NCBI RefSeq assembly: GCF_000178955.2
Contig: NC_016631.1
Location: forward strand, 1,240,001-1,304,000
From: Granulicella mallensis MP5ACTX8
GTDB taxonomy: Bacteria > Acidobacteriota > Terriglobia > Terriglobales > Acidobacteriaceae
Direction of reading: 5' to 3'
Length of the DNA stretch: 64,000 bases
The notes beneath the pieces were generated by a model. It was given only the letters and a program-made list of their open reading frames with translations. It did no database searches and had not been told where the DNA came from. Within the stretch, counting starts at the first letter, position 1. Each line of letters starts with the position of its first letter. The position numbers and the translations under genes are program-made. This document shows, one piece after another, positions 26,453-35,036 of the stretch.

Positions 26453-26584
26453 GTGTCGTTTCCTCTGGCATTTACAGGGTATCAACGCCAGGGAGACAAC
26501 GTAGATACAAGGAGTTTGTCCCAACTCTATATCTCAGAGATAGGAGCGCGAAAATTTATTTTATGGAATAAAAGACAAGGTGGC

Positions 26585-26613
26585 TTGACATGACAAGGAG
26601 GTAGAAATAATAT
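26585..26613 (+). promoter_or_regulatory. Promoter of the IS1595-type transposase
   Basis: TTGACA (26585-26590), exactly 17 bases, then TAATAT (26608-26613). A second TTGACA lies at 26616. The start codon is at 26651. Confidence 0.65.
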
Positions 26614-26650
26614 ACTTGACAAATCAATATGACATTAATGCTCTAGATTC

Positions 26651-27600
26651 ATGAACGATTTCGCCAATATCCGCACTCTTCAGCAAGCCATTATCGAGTT
26701 CTCAAACCCCGATAAGTGTATTGAGTACGTGGTTTCCATGCGCTGGCCTGATGGTGTCGTAATCTGCCCCATATGCGGACGGAATGACGTGACTTGGCTT
26801 TTGACTCAGCGCAAATGGCAATGCAAGTCCAAGCACGCCAAACGTCAGTTCTCCGCAAAAGTGGGAACTATCTTCGAGGATTCTCCCCTGGGTCTGGACA
26901 AGTGGCTGATGACCGCATGGATGATCGTCAATTGTAAGAACGGCGTGTCGTCCTATGAGATTTCGCGCAACATTGGCGTCACTCAGAAATCCGCATGGTT
27001 CATGCTTCAGCGTCTGCGGTTGGCGATGAAGTCTGACGATAGCGGCATGAGGGGGGATCTGGTGGCGCCGTAGAGGCTGACGAATGCTTTATCGGCGGCA
27101 TTCCCAAGAATCTCCACCTCGGCAAGCGTGTAGGGGCAGATAAGAAGGTTCCTGTCGCTGGTATCCTTGACCGCACCACTCGCCAAGTTCGCGCAGCTGT
27201 TGTGCCAAACGTGCGGATGGAAGTGCTTTGCAATCGCATCCTCGACAACATAGGCAAGGGGTCGAATGTCTACACTGGCGGCTGGATGGCTTACCAGAAT
27301 CTCGGCTATGCCGGATTCATTCACGACACCGTCAACCACGTTGACGAGTATGTGAATGGCCAAGTCCACACTCAGGGTATCGAGAACTTCTGGAGCCTAC
27401 TGAAGCGCACCATCAAAGGAACCTATGTAGCCGTCGAACCGTTCCACCTTGAACGCTACGTTGACGAGCAGGTGTTTCGGTTCAATACCAGCAAGTCCAT
27501 GAATGACGGGCAGCGCTTCAAGAAAGTTTTATCGCAGGTCGCGGGAAAGCGGCTCACCTTCGCAAAGGTCACCGGCAAGGTGGGAGAAAACCGGTTCTAA
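26651..27600 (+). pseudogene. IS1595-family (ISXO2-like) transposase, frameshifted
   Basis: Two pieces in adjacent frames make one 316-residue transposase. Piece 1 has the zinc ribbon (CPICGRNDV ... WQCKSKH) and the GTIFEDSPLGLDKW and GVSSYEISRNIGVTQKSAWFM segments. Piece 2 has the DDE-type core (AVEADECFIGG, YTGGWMAYQNL, VHTQGIENFWSLLKRTIKGTY). The frames part at a run of six G at 27051-27056; a seventh G would restore one continuous reading. No terminal inverted repeats could be identified. It may be a decayed element, or expressed by slippage on the G run. Confidence 0.85.
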
Positions 27601-27627
27601 TGCGAACCGGAAACGCCAGGGGAAGGG

Positions 27628-27656
27628 GAAGCGGAGGTCTTAGGCCCCCGCTTCTT
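27628..27656 (+). terminator. Terminator after the IS1595-type transposase
   Basis: Stem GAAGCGG/CCGCTTC (27628-27634 and 27648-27654) followed by TTTCC, 28 bases after the transposase stop and facing the convergent RelA/SpoT-domain gene. Confidence 0.5.
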
Positions 27657-27708
27657 TCCAATTTTGATTCGTTGGCTGTCCTCAGAAAGACGGCGTTGCA
27701 TCTCCTTT

Positions 27709-28770
27709 TTACCGAGGCTCAGAACTCTTTTCATCACGTTGTCGAATTTTTCTTTTTGGTTCATTCCACACGCCTTCCATAAGGAACAGAAACCGCCCTA
27801 CGTTCAAATAGTAGTTTGGATACGCCTTCTTGAGGTCTTTCAATTTGCTGACCATAACGAGCACGACTTGCTGGCTTGGATCGTTGAAATACAACTTCTC
27901 CAACTGCATGTAGAAATCCAACGCCGCTTCCAATTGGTCTTTAGTGAAGGGCGTCTTGTTGATCATCTTTTCGTCTAGATCAAGCCGAAGAACATAAGCC
28001 ACCTCGCCAGGAATCTTGGCCTTACTGATTCTTTCGACGCTACTGGATAGCCCTTCAAGTTTTTGCCGAATCCGCAACTCCGCATCCAAAACCCGTATCT
28101 CTTCAGTCAATTCAGAGAGAGTGTTTGGGGTATCTGGCACCGTAGGTGTCTTCTCTTTCAATGCAATTACACTTGATGCCAGCGCAAAGAACCTTCTCCA
28201 TTTCAGGTCGCCTCCGCCAGTTTTGATGTTTTGATGCAATAGCGAGTCAACCGTTTCCACTGCTGTCGCCCAAGCATGCTGCGCATTTGTACGAATCTGA
28301 ACCTCAATCAAGCGGCCTGCTAAGTTCTCGTGCTTCATAATCTTTGGGTGGTATTTAGAAATGAGATGAATGCCTCGATACCCGTCAGGTTTTGGTCTGT
28401 CTATGTAGTTGGTTAGATCGCATTGGAACTTTTGCGCAAGTTGGTACGCCGTTAGCACGTTTTTCACTACTGCCCGGCACCCTCCAATGTCTTGCATGCG
28501 CGCCAACTGCATCCCCGGCTGGCGTTTAAGCTTGACCATCACCGATGGGATTCGCTTTAGTCGCTGAGATACCAGAGCGGAAGGATCGAGTTTTCGGGCG
28601 CGAGTTCCCAGAGTCATAAAACTCGCCTGTAGAGGATGGATGTGCGAACTTCTCCACGCCCCAAGAACATCTAGGGCATGGCTCAATTCGTCAGAAAGAC
28701 GCCCGTCGCCGTGGTCGCGGATACAGTCGCCTGCCCTGCTGACCTCTTTTTTTGTGTAGGGGAAATCCAC
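27709..28770 (-). CDS. Stand-alone RelA/SpoT-domain alarmone synthetase-like protein
   Basis: A 353-residue protein with a RelA/SpoT nucleotidyltransferase domain: RMQDIGGCR (91-99), KPDGYRGIHL (127-136) and EVQIRTNAQHAWA (156-168) are the ATP/GDP-binding and catalytic motifs. It has no HD hydrolase, TGS or ACT domains; the C-terminal 150 residues are helical and lack a Cys cluster. Such stand-alone synthetases make (p)ppGpp or act as toxic small alarmone synthetases, some of which protect against phage. It lies next to a transposase remnant in lower-GC DNA, suggesting horizontal gain. No antitoxin gene is evident beside it. Confidence 0.85.
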   Translation of the reverse strand: MDFPYTKKEVSRAGDCIRDHGDGRLSDELSHALDVLGAWRSSHIHPLQASFMTLGTRARKLDPSALVSQRLKRIPSVMVKLKRQPGMQLARMQDIGGCRAVVKNVLTAYQLAQKFQCDLTNYIDRPKPDGYRGIHLISKYHPKIMKHENLAGRLIEVQIRTNAQHAWATAVETVDSLLHQNIKTGGGDLKWRRFFALASSVIALKEKTPTVPDTPNTLSELTEEIRVLDAELRIRQKLEGLSSSVERISKAKIPGEVAYVLRLDLDEKMINKTPFTKDQLEAALDFYMQLEKLYFNDPSQQVVLVMVSKLKDLKKAYPNYYLNVGRFLFLMEGVWNEPKRKIRQRDEKSSEPR

Positions 28771-28857
28771 GAACAGCCCCTCCTAAATCAAGTATGTTTC
28801 ACGTGACAAGGTACACCTTTTCTCGGTTGATTCGTCAAGTAAGTTATTGCCAAGGAG

Positions 28858-28871
28858 ACTTTACGTAAAGT
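28858..28871. promoter_or_regulatory. Palindromic operator ACTTTACGTAAAGT
   Basis: A perfect 14-base palindrome 30 bases before the membrane-protein start, in front of an operon that also encodes an HTH protein. It is a probable binding site for that regulator. Confidence 0.55.
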
Positions 28872-28901
28872 GAGCTTGTCATTAGGACAGGGAGACAAGA
28901 C

Positions 28902-29309
28902 ATGCTAAGTCCCGCAGCACGGAAGTACAGGAAGACCAGTTTTATGGTTTTGGCCGGATACCTGGTCTTGTTCCCGGCAGCCAGTTATGTTGCCGATCGG
29001 ATTCACCCTACAGGTGCCGTCCTATGGATGCTGGCGGTGCTGCCGGTGCTCCCCATCCTTGGGGTGATGTCTTTGATGGGCCAATATCTTCGGAACGAAA
29101 AAGACGAGTACAAACGTGATCTCGCTGTTCGCTGTCTTCTATGGGGAACCGCGGGCATGGTGATCGTAAATCTGTTCTCGACTTACCTGCGCATCTTCGG
29201 TTGGAATGGGCAGTTGTTTCCGTTCAGCGAGTTCTTTGTGTTCTTGGGTTTCATGCTGGTTGCGAAGATCTCGTACCGCATGTCGAACCGGGTGCCTGCC
29301 GATGAATAA
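28902..29309 (+). CDS. Membrane protein of the membrane/HTH regulator operon
   Basis: A 135-residue protein with about four hydrophobic segments (15-33, 41-60, 82-97, 105-125) and a charged loop RNEKDEYKRDLAVR between the second and third. No recognised domain. It overlaps the HTH gene by 8 bases and is preceded by a GGGAG ribosome site and a palindrome. Such small membrane protein/HTH pairs are common in bacteria, where the regulator controls its neighbour. Confidence 0.75.
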   Translation: MLSPAARKYRKTSFMVLAGYLVLFPAASYVADRIHPTGAVLWMLAVLPVLPILGVMSLMGQYLRNEKDEYKRDLAVRCLLWGTAGMVIVNLFSTYLRIFGWNGQLFPFSEFFVFLGFMLVAKISYRMSNRVPADE

Positions 29310-29496
29310 CCGGCTGCGAGTCTTGCGGGCGGAGAAAGGATGGTCGCAGGCCGATCTGGCGGACAGGCTGGAGGTCTCGCGGCAATCAGTGAACGCCATC
29401 GAGACGGGGAAGTACGATCCGTCGCTGCCGCTGGCGTTTCGGATTGCGCGGCTGTTTGATCAGCGGATTGAAGAGATCTTCGAGGACGAGGCGTGA
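29302..29496 (+). CDS. Small Xre-type HTH regulator
   Basis: A 64-residue protein that is essentially one helix-turn-helix domain: MNNRLRVLRAEKGWSQADLA, then the recognition helix VSRQSVNAIETGKYDPSLPL, ending in EIFEDEA. This matches the short Cro/Xre group represented by YozG-like proteins. Start ATG at 29302 overlaps the end of the membrane gene, so the two are coupled. It probably binds the palindrome at 28858. Confidence 0.9.
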   Translation: MNNRLRVLRAEKGWSQADLADRLEVSRQSVNAIETGKYDPSLPLAFRIARLFDQRIEEIFEDEA

Positions 29497-29571
29497 CAAA
29501 TGTCAGGTCGCTTTGCTGACACGCTTCACTCGCGATCAGGTGATGAACCTATCAGGCTAAGGAGAATGGAA

Positions 29572-29757
29572 ATGATAAGTATCAATCGCAAGTGGTCTAC
29601 TGAGTTGCGCCTGGCTTATATCGCTATTTTGTTCTTCATCGTGGCCCAGTATGTGGTGAATGAAAGGCCGTGGGACCACATCTTTCGCATCGCGGGCCTG
29701 CTCACTTATATTGCGTCGATGTTCTTAGCTCTACACAAGCAGCGCCGCAATTTATAA
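29572..29757 (+). CDS. Small two-TM membrane protein
   Basis: A 61-residue protein with two hydrophobic segments (RLAYIAILFFIVAQYVV and FRIAGLLTYIASMFLAL). AAGGAG lies seven bases before the ATG at 29572. It follows the HTH gene by 75 bases and may be the third gene of that operon. No known family. Confidence 0.65.
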   Translation: MISINRKWSTELRLAYIAILFFIVAQYVVNERPWDHIFRIAGLLTYIASMFLALHKQRRNL

Positions 29758-29790
29758 CGAATTTTTCCATCCTATGAAGGGAATCAAATC

Positions 29791-30693
29791 ATGAAAATCT
29801 TTCGTGTTCTCGTTATGCTGGCCTTTGTTCTCGGTGGTATCGCCCTGCTGTGTGTGCCGTCACGCGGCCAGACCGCGAAATCTTTCGCGCCTACACGTTT
29901 CACCATCACGGACGCGGGTACGGTGGGCAAGCCGGATGTCGTGCTGATTCCGGGACTCGCAAGCTCGAAGGCGGTGTGGGACGGAGAAGCAAAGCTGCTG
30001 GCTCCGAACTACCGGCTGCATATTGTGCAGATTGATGGCTTTGCCGGAGCTCCGGCCGGGCCGAATGCTACGGGGGCGTTTCTCGCGCCGGTGGTCGAGG
30101 AGTTGCACGCTTATATCGTCGCGAACAAGATTCATCCAACAGTGATGGGGCATTCGCTGGGCGGGCTATTGACGCTGATGCTCGCGGATAAGCATCCGGA
30201 GGATGTCAGCAAGCTGATTATTGTGGACTCGTTACCCTTCTATGCGGTGGTGTTCAACCCGGCGGCGACGGTGGATACGGTCAAGCCGCAGGCCGATGCG
30301 ATACGGCAGCAGTTGATTGCCGCTCCTGCCGCCCAGTTTGCGGCGATGCAACCGCTGATGGTGGCGGGTATGGTGAAGAACGCGGACGGGCAGAAGCTAG
30401 TCGTGGCAAGCTCGATTGCGAGCGATCGAACGGTGTTCGCCAATGCCATGTACGAGGATCTGCAGACGGATTTGCGCGGCGATGTCGCGACGATCAAGAC
30501 GCCGATGCTGATGCTGTATCCGTACGATGCCACGGCGCAGGGGGCTGACCCGGCGAAGGTGGATACGATCTATACGACGGCGTATGCGGCGAAGCCGAAT
30601 GTGAAGCTGGTGCGGATCGACGACTCGCGGCACTTCATCATGTACGACCAGCCGGAGAAGTTGGATGCAGCGGTGGAGAGCTTTTTGAAGTAG
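29791..30693 (+). CDS. Secreted alpha/beta-hydrolase
   Basis: A 300-residue alpha/beta-hydrolase-fold protein with a signal peptide (about 1-27, PSRGQ). It shows the nucleophile elbow GHSLGG (Ser near 118), a strand with VLIPGLASSKAVWDG (oxyanion region), a late Asp in MLYPYDA and the catalytic His in DDSRHFIMYDQPEKLDAAV. It probably hydrolyses an ester or amide in the periplasm; the substrate is unknown. It starts 33 bases after the small membrane protein and may share its transcript. Confidence 0.88.
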   Translation: MKIFRVLVMLAFVLGGIALLCVPSRGQTAKSFAPTRFTITDAGTVGKPDVVLIPGLASSKAVWDGEAKLLAPNYRLHIVQIDGFAGAPAGPNATGAFLAPVVEELHAYIVANKIHPTVMGHSLGGLLTLMLADKHPEDVSKLIIVDSLPFYAVVFNPAATVDTVKPQADAIRQQLIAAPAAQFAAMQPLMVAGMVKNADGQKLVVASSIASDRTVFANAMYEDLQTDLRGDVATIKTPMLMLYPYDATAQGADPAKVDTIYTTAYAAKPNVKLVRIDDSRHFIMYDQPEKLDAAVESFLK

Positions 30694-30756
30694 GGCGCGC
30701 TTTTTGCGAGGGGTGGAGTCGAAGGACCCGAGGGGCTTGACCCTACCCGAGCTGTC

Positions 30757-30910
30757 GGGACCTTTTCCAGCACGAAAGCCCGGACTCGAGCGTTCGAGGT
30801 AGAAAGGGGTGAAGGGCATGGGCAGGATGGTGAACCTCGGGGTCCTTCGGTCCTGAGCGTAGCCGAACGGACGCGTCCCCAAAGGCCGGGACGCTTCGCT
30901 CAGGATGACG
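30757..30910. repeat. Dispersed repeat, family B, and hairpins
   Basis: Contains GGGACCTTTTCCAGCACGAA, then CGAGCGTTCGAGGTAGA, then AAGGGCATGGG, which recurs in the same order at 48753-48826. It ends in a family A-like CGCTTCGCTCAGGATGACGA. This and about 260 further bases with nothing recognisable fill the 483-base gap before the deoxyhypusine-synthase homologue. Confidence 0.6.
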
Positions 30911-31176
30911 ATTCTGTGGGGAGATGAAACAGAAGCTATGCGTGCATCGAGCCCGGTTGTGGTCTAAGACGAGGTCTTCGATGCCTCATTCAGATTTCAG
31001 GGTGGGGCATCCCCTTTATCTTGCGCGAAGTTCTTCGATTTCAGGCAGTTGTATTCTGAAAACAGGGGCTGGTATTTGAACCTTGTATAGGGACGATAGG
31101 CGCTGCTGGCTGTTTCCGTGAAATTCACAGAAATCCTTATCGATATTGGCTCAAACACGATATTCTGATAGTCAAT

Positions 31177-32241
31177 ATGCCTACGAAAAAAGAACTCCTC
31201 CAAGCTCAGATCCAGCACATCGACATCAAGCAGCACAACGTTGTCGCGCTGGTCGATGCCATGGCATCCATGGCTTACAGCTCGCGCGATCTCGCGCGTG
31301 CAGCGAGCATCTACGACATGATGCTGCGCGATACCGAATGCGGTGTCATCCTTTGCCTCGCCGGTTCGATGGTCTCGGCCGGCCTGCAGAAGGTCATCGT
31401 CGACCTGGTGCGCAACAACATGGTCGACGCGATCGTCTCGACCGGCGCCAACATCGTCGACCAGGACTTCTTTGAGGCTCTCGGCTACCGGCATTACATC
31501 GCGGGCGAAGAGTACAAGTACGGCGCGGGCGATGCCGAGCTTCGCGACCTGGCCATCGATCGCATCTATGACACGTTCATCGACGAGGACGAGCTGCGCA
31601 TCTGCGACGCTGCGACCGAGAAGATTACGAACTCCCTGGAGACGCGGCCTTACTCCTCGCGCGAGTTCATCGCCGAGATGGGCGCTTACCTGAAGAAGAA
31701 CGGTCGCACGCCGGAGAACGGCAACAACGACTCGATCGTATTGGCCTGCTACGAAAAAGACGTGCCCATCTTCTGCCCGGCATTCTCGGACTGCTCGGCG
31801 GGCTTCGGCCTGGTGGCGCATCAGCATGCGCGTCGCGGCAAGCCGGTGGTTTCGATCGACTCGGCCAAGGACTTCTACGAGCTGACGCAGTTGAAGATTG
31901 CGAACCCGACGACGGGCCTGTTGATGCTCGGCGGCGGTGTACCGAAGAACTTTGCGCAGGACATTGTGGTCGCGGCGGACATCCTTGGCGTCGAGGCTTC
32001 GATGCACAAGTACGCCATCCAGATCACGGTAGCCGATGCGCGCGACGGTGCGCTCTCCGGTTCGACGTTGAAGGAAGCCAGCTCGTGGGGCAAGGTCGAT
32101 TTGACCTATGAGCAGATGGTGTTCGCCGAGGCGACCATCGCGTTCCCGCTGATCGCTGCGTATGCCTACCATAAGAATGGGGCTGCAGAGCGTACGGGCA
32201 AGTTGTTCGCCCAGGTGCTGGTGGAGCCGGTAACCGCGTAA
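31177..32241 (+). CDS. Deoxyhypusine synthase-family protein
   Basis: A 354-residue NAD-dependent aminobutyl-transferase homologue. Key features of the family are STGANIVDQDFFEAL, the Glu/Asp-rich active site with DCSAGFGLVAHQH, GGGVPKNFAQD, and the catalytic lysine in EASSWGKVDL (Lys306). Since bacteria lack the eukaryotic hypusine factor, bacterial members are thought to act on polyamines, for example as homospermidine- or spermidine-type synthases. No other polyamine gene is adjacent. A clear terminator follows. Confidence 0.9.
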   Translation: MPTKKELLQAQIQHIDIKQHNVVALVDAMASMAYSSRDLARAASIYDMMLRDTECGVILCLAGSMVSAGLQKVIVDLVRNNMVDAIVSTGANIVDQDFFEALGYRHYIAGEEYKYGAGDAELRDLAIDRIYDTFIDEDELRICDAATEKITNSLETRPYSSREFIAEMGAYLKKNGRTPENGNNDSIVLACYEKDVPIFCPAFSDCSAGFGLVAHQHARRGKPVVSIDSAKDFYELTQLKIANPTTGLLMLGGGVPKNFAQDIVVAADILGVEASMHKYAIQITVADARDGALSGSTLKEASSWGKVDLTYEQMVFAEATIAFPLIAAYAYHKNGAAERTGKLFAQVLVEPVTA

Positions 32242-32279
32242 GGCAAAGGGCCCAGGGTCTAGGGCTCAGGGTTTAGAAG

Positions 32280-32307
32280 ACGGCAGGGCCTTTGGGCTCT
32301 GCCGTTT
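32280..32307 (+). terminator. Terminator of the deoxyhypusine-synthase homologue
   Basis: Stem ACGGCAG-GGCC / GGC-T-CTGCCGT with a TTTG loop and a TTTTGCTTTT tail, about 40 bases after the stop codon. Confidence 0.75.
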
Positions 32308-32323
32308 TGCTTTTGCGGTGGAA

Positions 32324-32480
32324 GGGGCGGTATATCGTGCAACCGCGATATGCCGCCCCTTCAGGGCTCTAGCTTTTCTGCGGTCGTAACCCAGGGTTCC
32401 GGCGACACGGCGAGCAAAAAGCGCTCGCCAGCCGCCTCCACCCTGGGCTGGGATATGCCGCCCCTTTGGGGCTTGTACCT
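32324..32480. repeat. Intergenic hairpin repeat, family C
   Basis: Includes a GGGGCGGTATATCG...CGCGATATGCCGCCCC hairpin (32324-32359) and the AACCCAGGGTT...CACCCTGGGC pair (32389-32450) with a copy of ATATGCCGCCCC after it. Similar AACCCAGGGTTT/CCCTGGGCT pieces occur at 14118-14135. No gene is seen between 32242 and 32572. Confidence 0.6.
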
Positions 32481-32572
32481 GTGGCTGGTTGAACCTCTGC
32501 GCTCCATTTTGTTGATGTAGTCGCCCATTAGAGTTGCGTCAAAGATATGGCATTCGGATTGTTACCTCTTCG

Positions 32573-33220
32573 CTACTGCAGCAACCCTCGTTTGTGGAGT
32601 TCGCGGAGTACCTGTTCGATGGACCAGTCGAGGTCTTCGGTGCCTTCCACGATGAGATTGGCGTGGATCTGCGAGGGCAGGACGTAGCGTTCGGCCATAG
32701 GCCGGGCTGTGGCTTCGAACTGCGCACGGACACTCTCTTCCGTGCGGCCACGCTCGCGCATGTCGCGGTAGATGCGGCGGTTCAGGCAGATTTCGTTCGG
32801 TGCGTTGACGTAGAGGCTGAAGTCGTAGAGCGGAAGAAGCTCGGGATAGTGCAGAGCGAGGATGCCTTCGACGATGAGGAAACGCGCTGAGGAGATGAGA
32901 TCGAAGGCTCCTGCGACGCGGGTATGGTGGGAAAAATCATAGACGGGCCGCTGGATGGTGTGGCCGTCGGCCAGCCTGCGAAGGTGTTCGACGAAGAGTT
33001 CACTCTCCAGCGAGTCGGGATCGTCGAAGTTTTCCTTATCGCGTAATTCAAGTGGAATCTGCGAGAGGTCGCGGTAGTACAGGTCGAGCGGGAAGATGGT
33101 GGCCTCGAGCTGGGAGGCCAGCTCGCGTGCGAGCGTCGTTTTGCCGGAGCCGGAGCAGCCAGCGATGCCGAGGATGATGGGCTTCTGGGGAAGTCTGAGT
33201 TGCCGGTCGGATTCCTGCAT
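32573..33220 (-). CDS. udk: Uridine kinase
   Basis: A 215-residue P-loop kinase that phosphorylates uridine and cytidine with NTP. Walker A is GCSGSGKTT near the N-terminus, FPLDLYYRD carries the substrate-binding Asp, and ENFDDPDSL, RPVYDFSHHTR and FLIVEGILAL are family motifs. The ATG at 33220 is preferred; longer in-frame starts (33292, 33301) would add a segment unlike the family. It belongs functionally to the nucleoside-salvage genes that follow, all on this strand. Confidence 0.9.
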   Translation of the reverse strand: MQESDRQLRLPQKPIILGIAGCSGSGKTTLARELASQLEATIFPLDLYYRDLSQIPLELRDKENFDDPDSLESELFVEHLRRLADGHTIQRPVYDFSHHTRVAGAFDLISSARFLIVEGILALHYPELLPLYDFSLYVNAPNEICLNRRIYRDMRERGRTEESVRAQFEATARPMAERYVLPSQIHANLIVEGTEDLDWSIEQVLRELHKRGLLQ

Positions 33221-33384
33221 GGTCTTCACACGAGTGTATCCATGAGTAGCCGGCTTTTGCAGCAGAGACGCCGCGTGAAGGTTTGTGGCCATTGATTTCA
33301 AGGCCCTGAGGTAAATCGAAAAGAAGAGGCTACCTTCTTTTCGATTTTTGGATTACGCGCAGGCTTTCTGGGAGCATGAGCGAA

Positions 33385-33520
33385 AAACGGGAGGAAGCAG
33401 GTTCGCTCGCTGCGCTCGGAATGACAACCAGAAAAGCAAGAGCAAGAGCAAGAGCAAGAGCAAGAGCAAAAGCAAAAGCAAGAGCAAAAGCAGATTCCCT
33501 GCGGGAATGACAAACTAGAA
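33385..33520. repeat. Family A half-element with GCAARA hexamers
   Basis: AACGGGAGGAAGCAGGTTCG through CTCGGAATGACAACC (33387-33428), then about ten GCAAGA/GCAAAA units (33438-33490), then GCAGATTCCCTGCGGGAATG. Only the right arm of family A is present. This lies between udk and the purine nucleoside phosphorylase gene; no gene seen. Confidence 0.75.
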
Positions 33521-33567
33521 AAGCAAAAGCAGAGGCAGAGCAGGTTATCTAATTGAAATGGGTTGAA

Positions 33568-34431
33568 TCATGCGATTTGCGCGGCGACCTGCGGAACGAG
33601 CGCTTTTACCAGGGCCGTGAACTGCTTTTCGACGCGTTTGCCAGTCTCCATGACTTCTTCGTGGTTGATGGCCTGATCGAGCACGCCTGCTGCCATGTTG
33701 GTCACCAGGGAGAGACCGAGGACTTCGATCCCCATGTGGCGGGCGACGATGACCTCATGCACGGTGCTCATGCCGACGAGGTCCGCGCCGAGTGTGCGGA
33801 AGGCGCGGATCTCGGCGGGGGTCTCGTAGCTGGGGCCCAGCACGGCGAGATAGACGCCTTCCGGCAAGGGGATGTTTTGTTTTGCAGCCTCGGCGTGTGC
33901 AATCTGGCGCAGTCGCGCGGAGTAGGCGGTGCTCATGTCGAAGAAGCGTTGACCACTGGCAGGGGAACAGGCGAAGCGGGAGTCGTTAGGACCGAGCGCG
34001 GCGTTGGTGCCGGTGAGGTTGATGTGGTCGGAGATGCAGACGAGGCCTCCCTGACCGTAGCTCTTGTTGATGCCCCCAGCCGCGTTGGTGACGATGAGTC
34101 CGGTGCAGCCGAGCAGCCGGAGAACGCGGGTAGGGAAGGTGACCTCGGCCATCGAGTAGCCCTCGTAGGCGTGGACGCGGCCTTGCATCACCGCGACGTT
34201 GACGCCGCCAATGGTTCCGAGCACGAGTTTGCCGGAGTGGCCTGCCACGGTGGAGAGCGGCCAGCCGGGGATGTCGGCGTAGGCGATGGTCGTTGCGTCT
34301 TCTACCTGCGAGGCGAAGTCGCCGAGGCCTGAGCCGAGGATGATGCCGAGGGTGAGCGTGGCGGCGTGGAGCGAGCGGATGTGCTCGGCGGCGGCGGTGC
34401 AGCGGGTGTATTGGTCGGGAGCTTCAAGCAT
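33568..34431 (-). CDS. Purine nucleoside phosphorylase
   Basis: A 287-residue trimeric-type (class I, PNP/MTAP family) phosphorylase that splits purine nucleosides with phosphate. Features: GIILGSGLGDF (phosphate loop), AGHSGKLVLG, MQGRVHAYEGY, VTNAAGGINKSYGQG, and the base/ribose region GPSYETPAEIRAFRTLGADLVGMST and SLVTNMAAGV. The ATG at 34431 overlaps the end of the upstream ParE-like toxin gene by 8 bases, so it is likely in the same transcript. Confidence 0.93.
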   Translation of the reverse strand: MLEAPDQYTRCTAAAEHIRSLHAATLTLGIILGSGLGDFASQVEDATTIAYADIPGWPLSTVAGHSGKLVLGTIGGVNVAVMQGRVHAYEGYSMAEVTFPTRVLRLLGCTGLIVTNAAGGINKSYGQGGLVCISDHINLTGTNAALGPNDSRFACSPASGQRFFDMSTAYSARLRQIAHAEAAKQNIPLPEGVYLAVLGPSYETPAEIRAFRTLGADLVGMSTVHEVIVARHMGIEVLGLSLVTNMAAGVLDQAINHEEVMETGKRVEKQFTALVKALVPQVAAQIA

Positions 34432-34762
34432 GATCGTCTTCCAACTCTTTAGCGTAGTCACTTGAACGCCGAGATATGAGTGGCGCTAGATCTTGCGCTC
34501 CGTGGATGATGCCGATGATCGCGAGGGGATCAGAGGAAGGGTCGTAAACGACGAGATACTCTTCTGCAACCCAGAAACGTAGATGATTCGGAGCATATTC
34601 CGGTCGAATACGTCCCGTCTGTGGCCACTCCGCGAGGTGATCGAAGGCTTCCAGCATTCGGTCTTCCCATTTAAGGGCTGCTCGAAGGCTATGTCCTGCA
34701 ATGTAGTCAAAGGCTTCGAAGTAGTCTTGCCTCGCTTCGTAGGAGAGCCGATACGATTTCAT
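34424..34762 (-). CDS. ParE/RelE-family toxin
   Basis: A 112-residue ParE-like toxin: YRLSYEARQDYFEAFDYIAGHS start, LAEWPQTGRIRPEY middle and LRFWVAEEYLVVYDP strand pair, then IIGIIHGAQDL. Such toxins act on gyrase or mRNA and are neutralised by the upstream antitoxin. Start overlaps the antitoxin stop by 4 bases (ATGA), and its 3' end overlaps the phosphorylase start. Confidence 0.88.
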   Translation of the reverse strand: MKSYRLSYEARQDYFEAFDYIAGHSLRAALKWEDRMLEAFDHLAEWPQTGRIRPEYAPNHLRFWVAEEYLVVYDPSSDPLAIIGIIHGAQDLAPLISRRSSDYAKELEDDHA

Positions 34763-35001
34763 GCTCGCTTGCGCCGCCGCTCTTTGATTTCGGCAAGAAA
34801 CTCTTCTCGTGAAACCGTACGACCTGCGGCAACATCTTCAAGTCCCTTGGCGATCTTCGCTTTTATCAGGTCTTTGTACTGCTCTTCTCTTTCGAGCCTA
34901 TGCAGACCCTCGTGTAGGACCTCAGCCACGCTGGCGAAGCGGCCAGAGCTAACCAGGGCCTCGGCTTTTTGTTGGTCTTCAGCTTTGAGTTCAACTGCCA
35001 T
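34759..35001 (-). CDS. ParD-like antitoxin
   Basis: An 80-residue protein: MAVELKAEDQQKAEALVSSG, then RFASVAEVLHEGLHRLE, an N-terminal ribbon-helix-helix region of the CopG/ParD (CC2985) group, then a charged helical toxin-binding tail ending KERRRKRA. It overlaps its toxin by ATGA. The start at 35001 gives family length; a longer open frame upstream is the shadow of the transporter gene. Confidence 0.87.
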   Translation of the reverse strand: MAVELKAEDQQKAEALVSSGRFASVAEVLHEGLHRLEREEQYKDLIKAKIAKGLEDVAAGRTVSREEFLAEIKERRRKRA

Positions 35002-35036
35002 AGCCTTCACCTCGCACGAACAGGATACCAAGCGAA

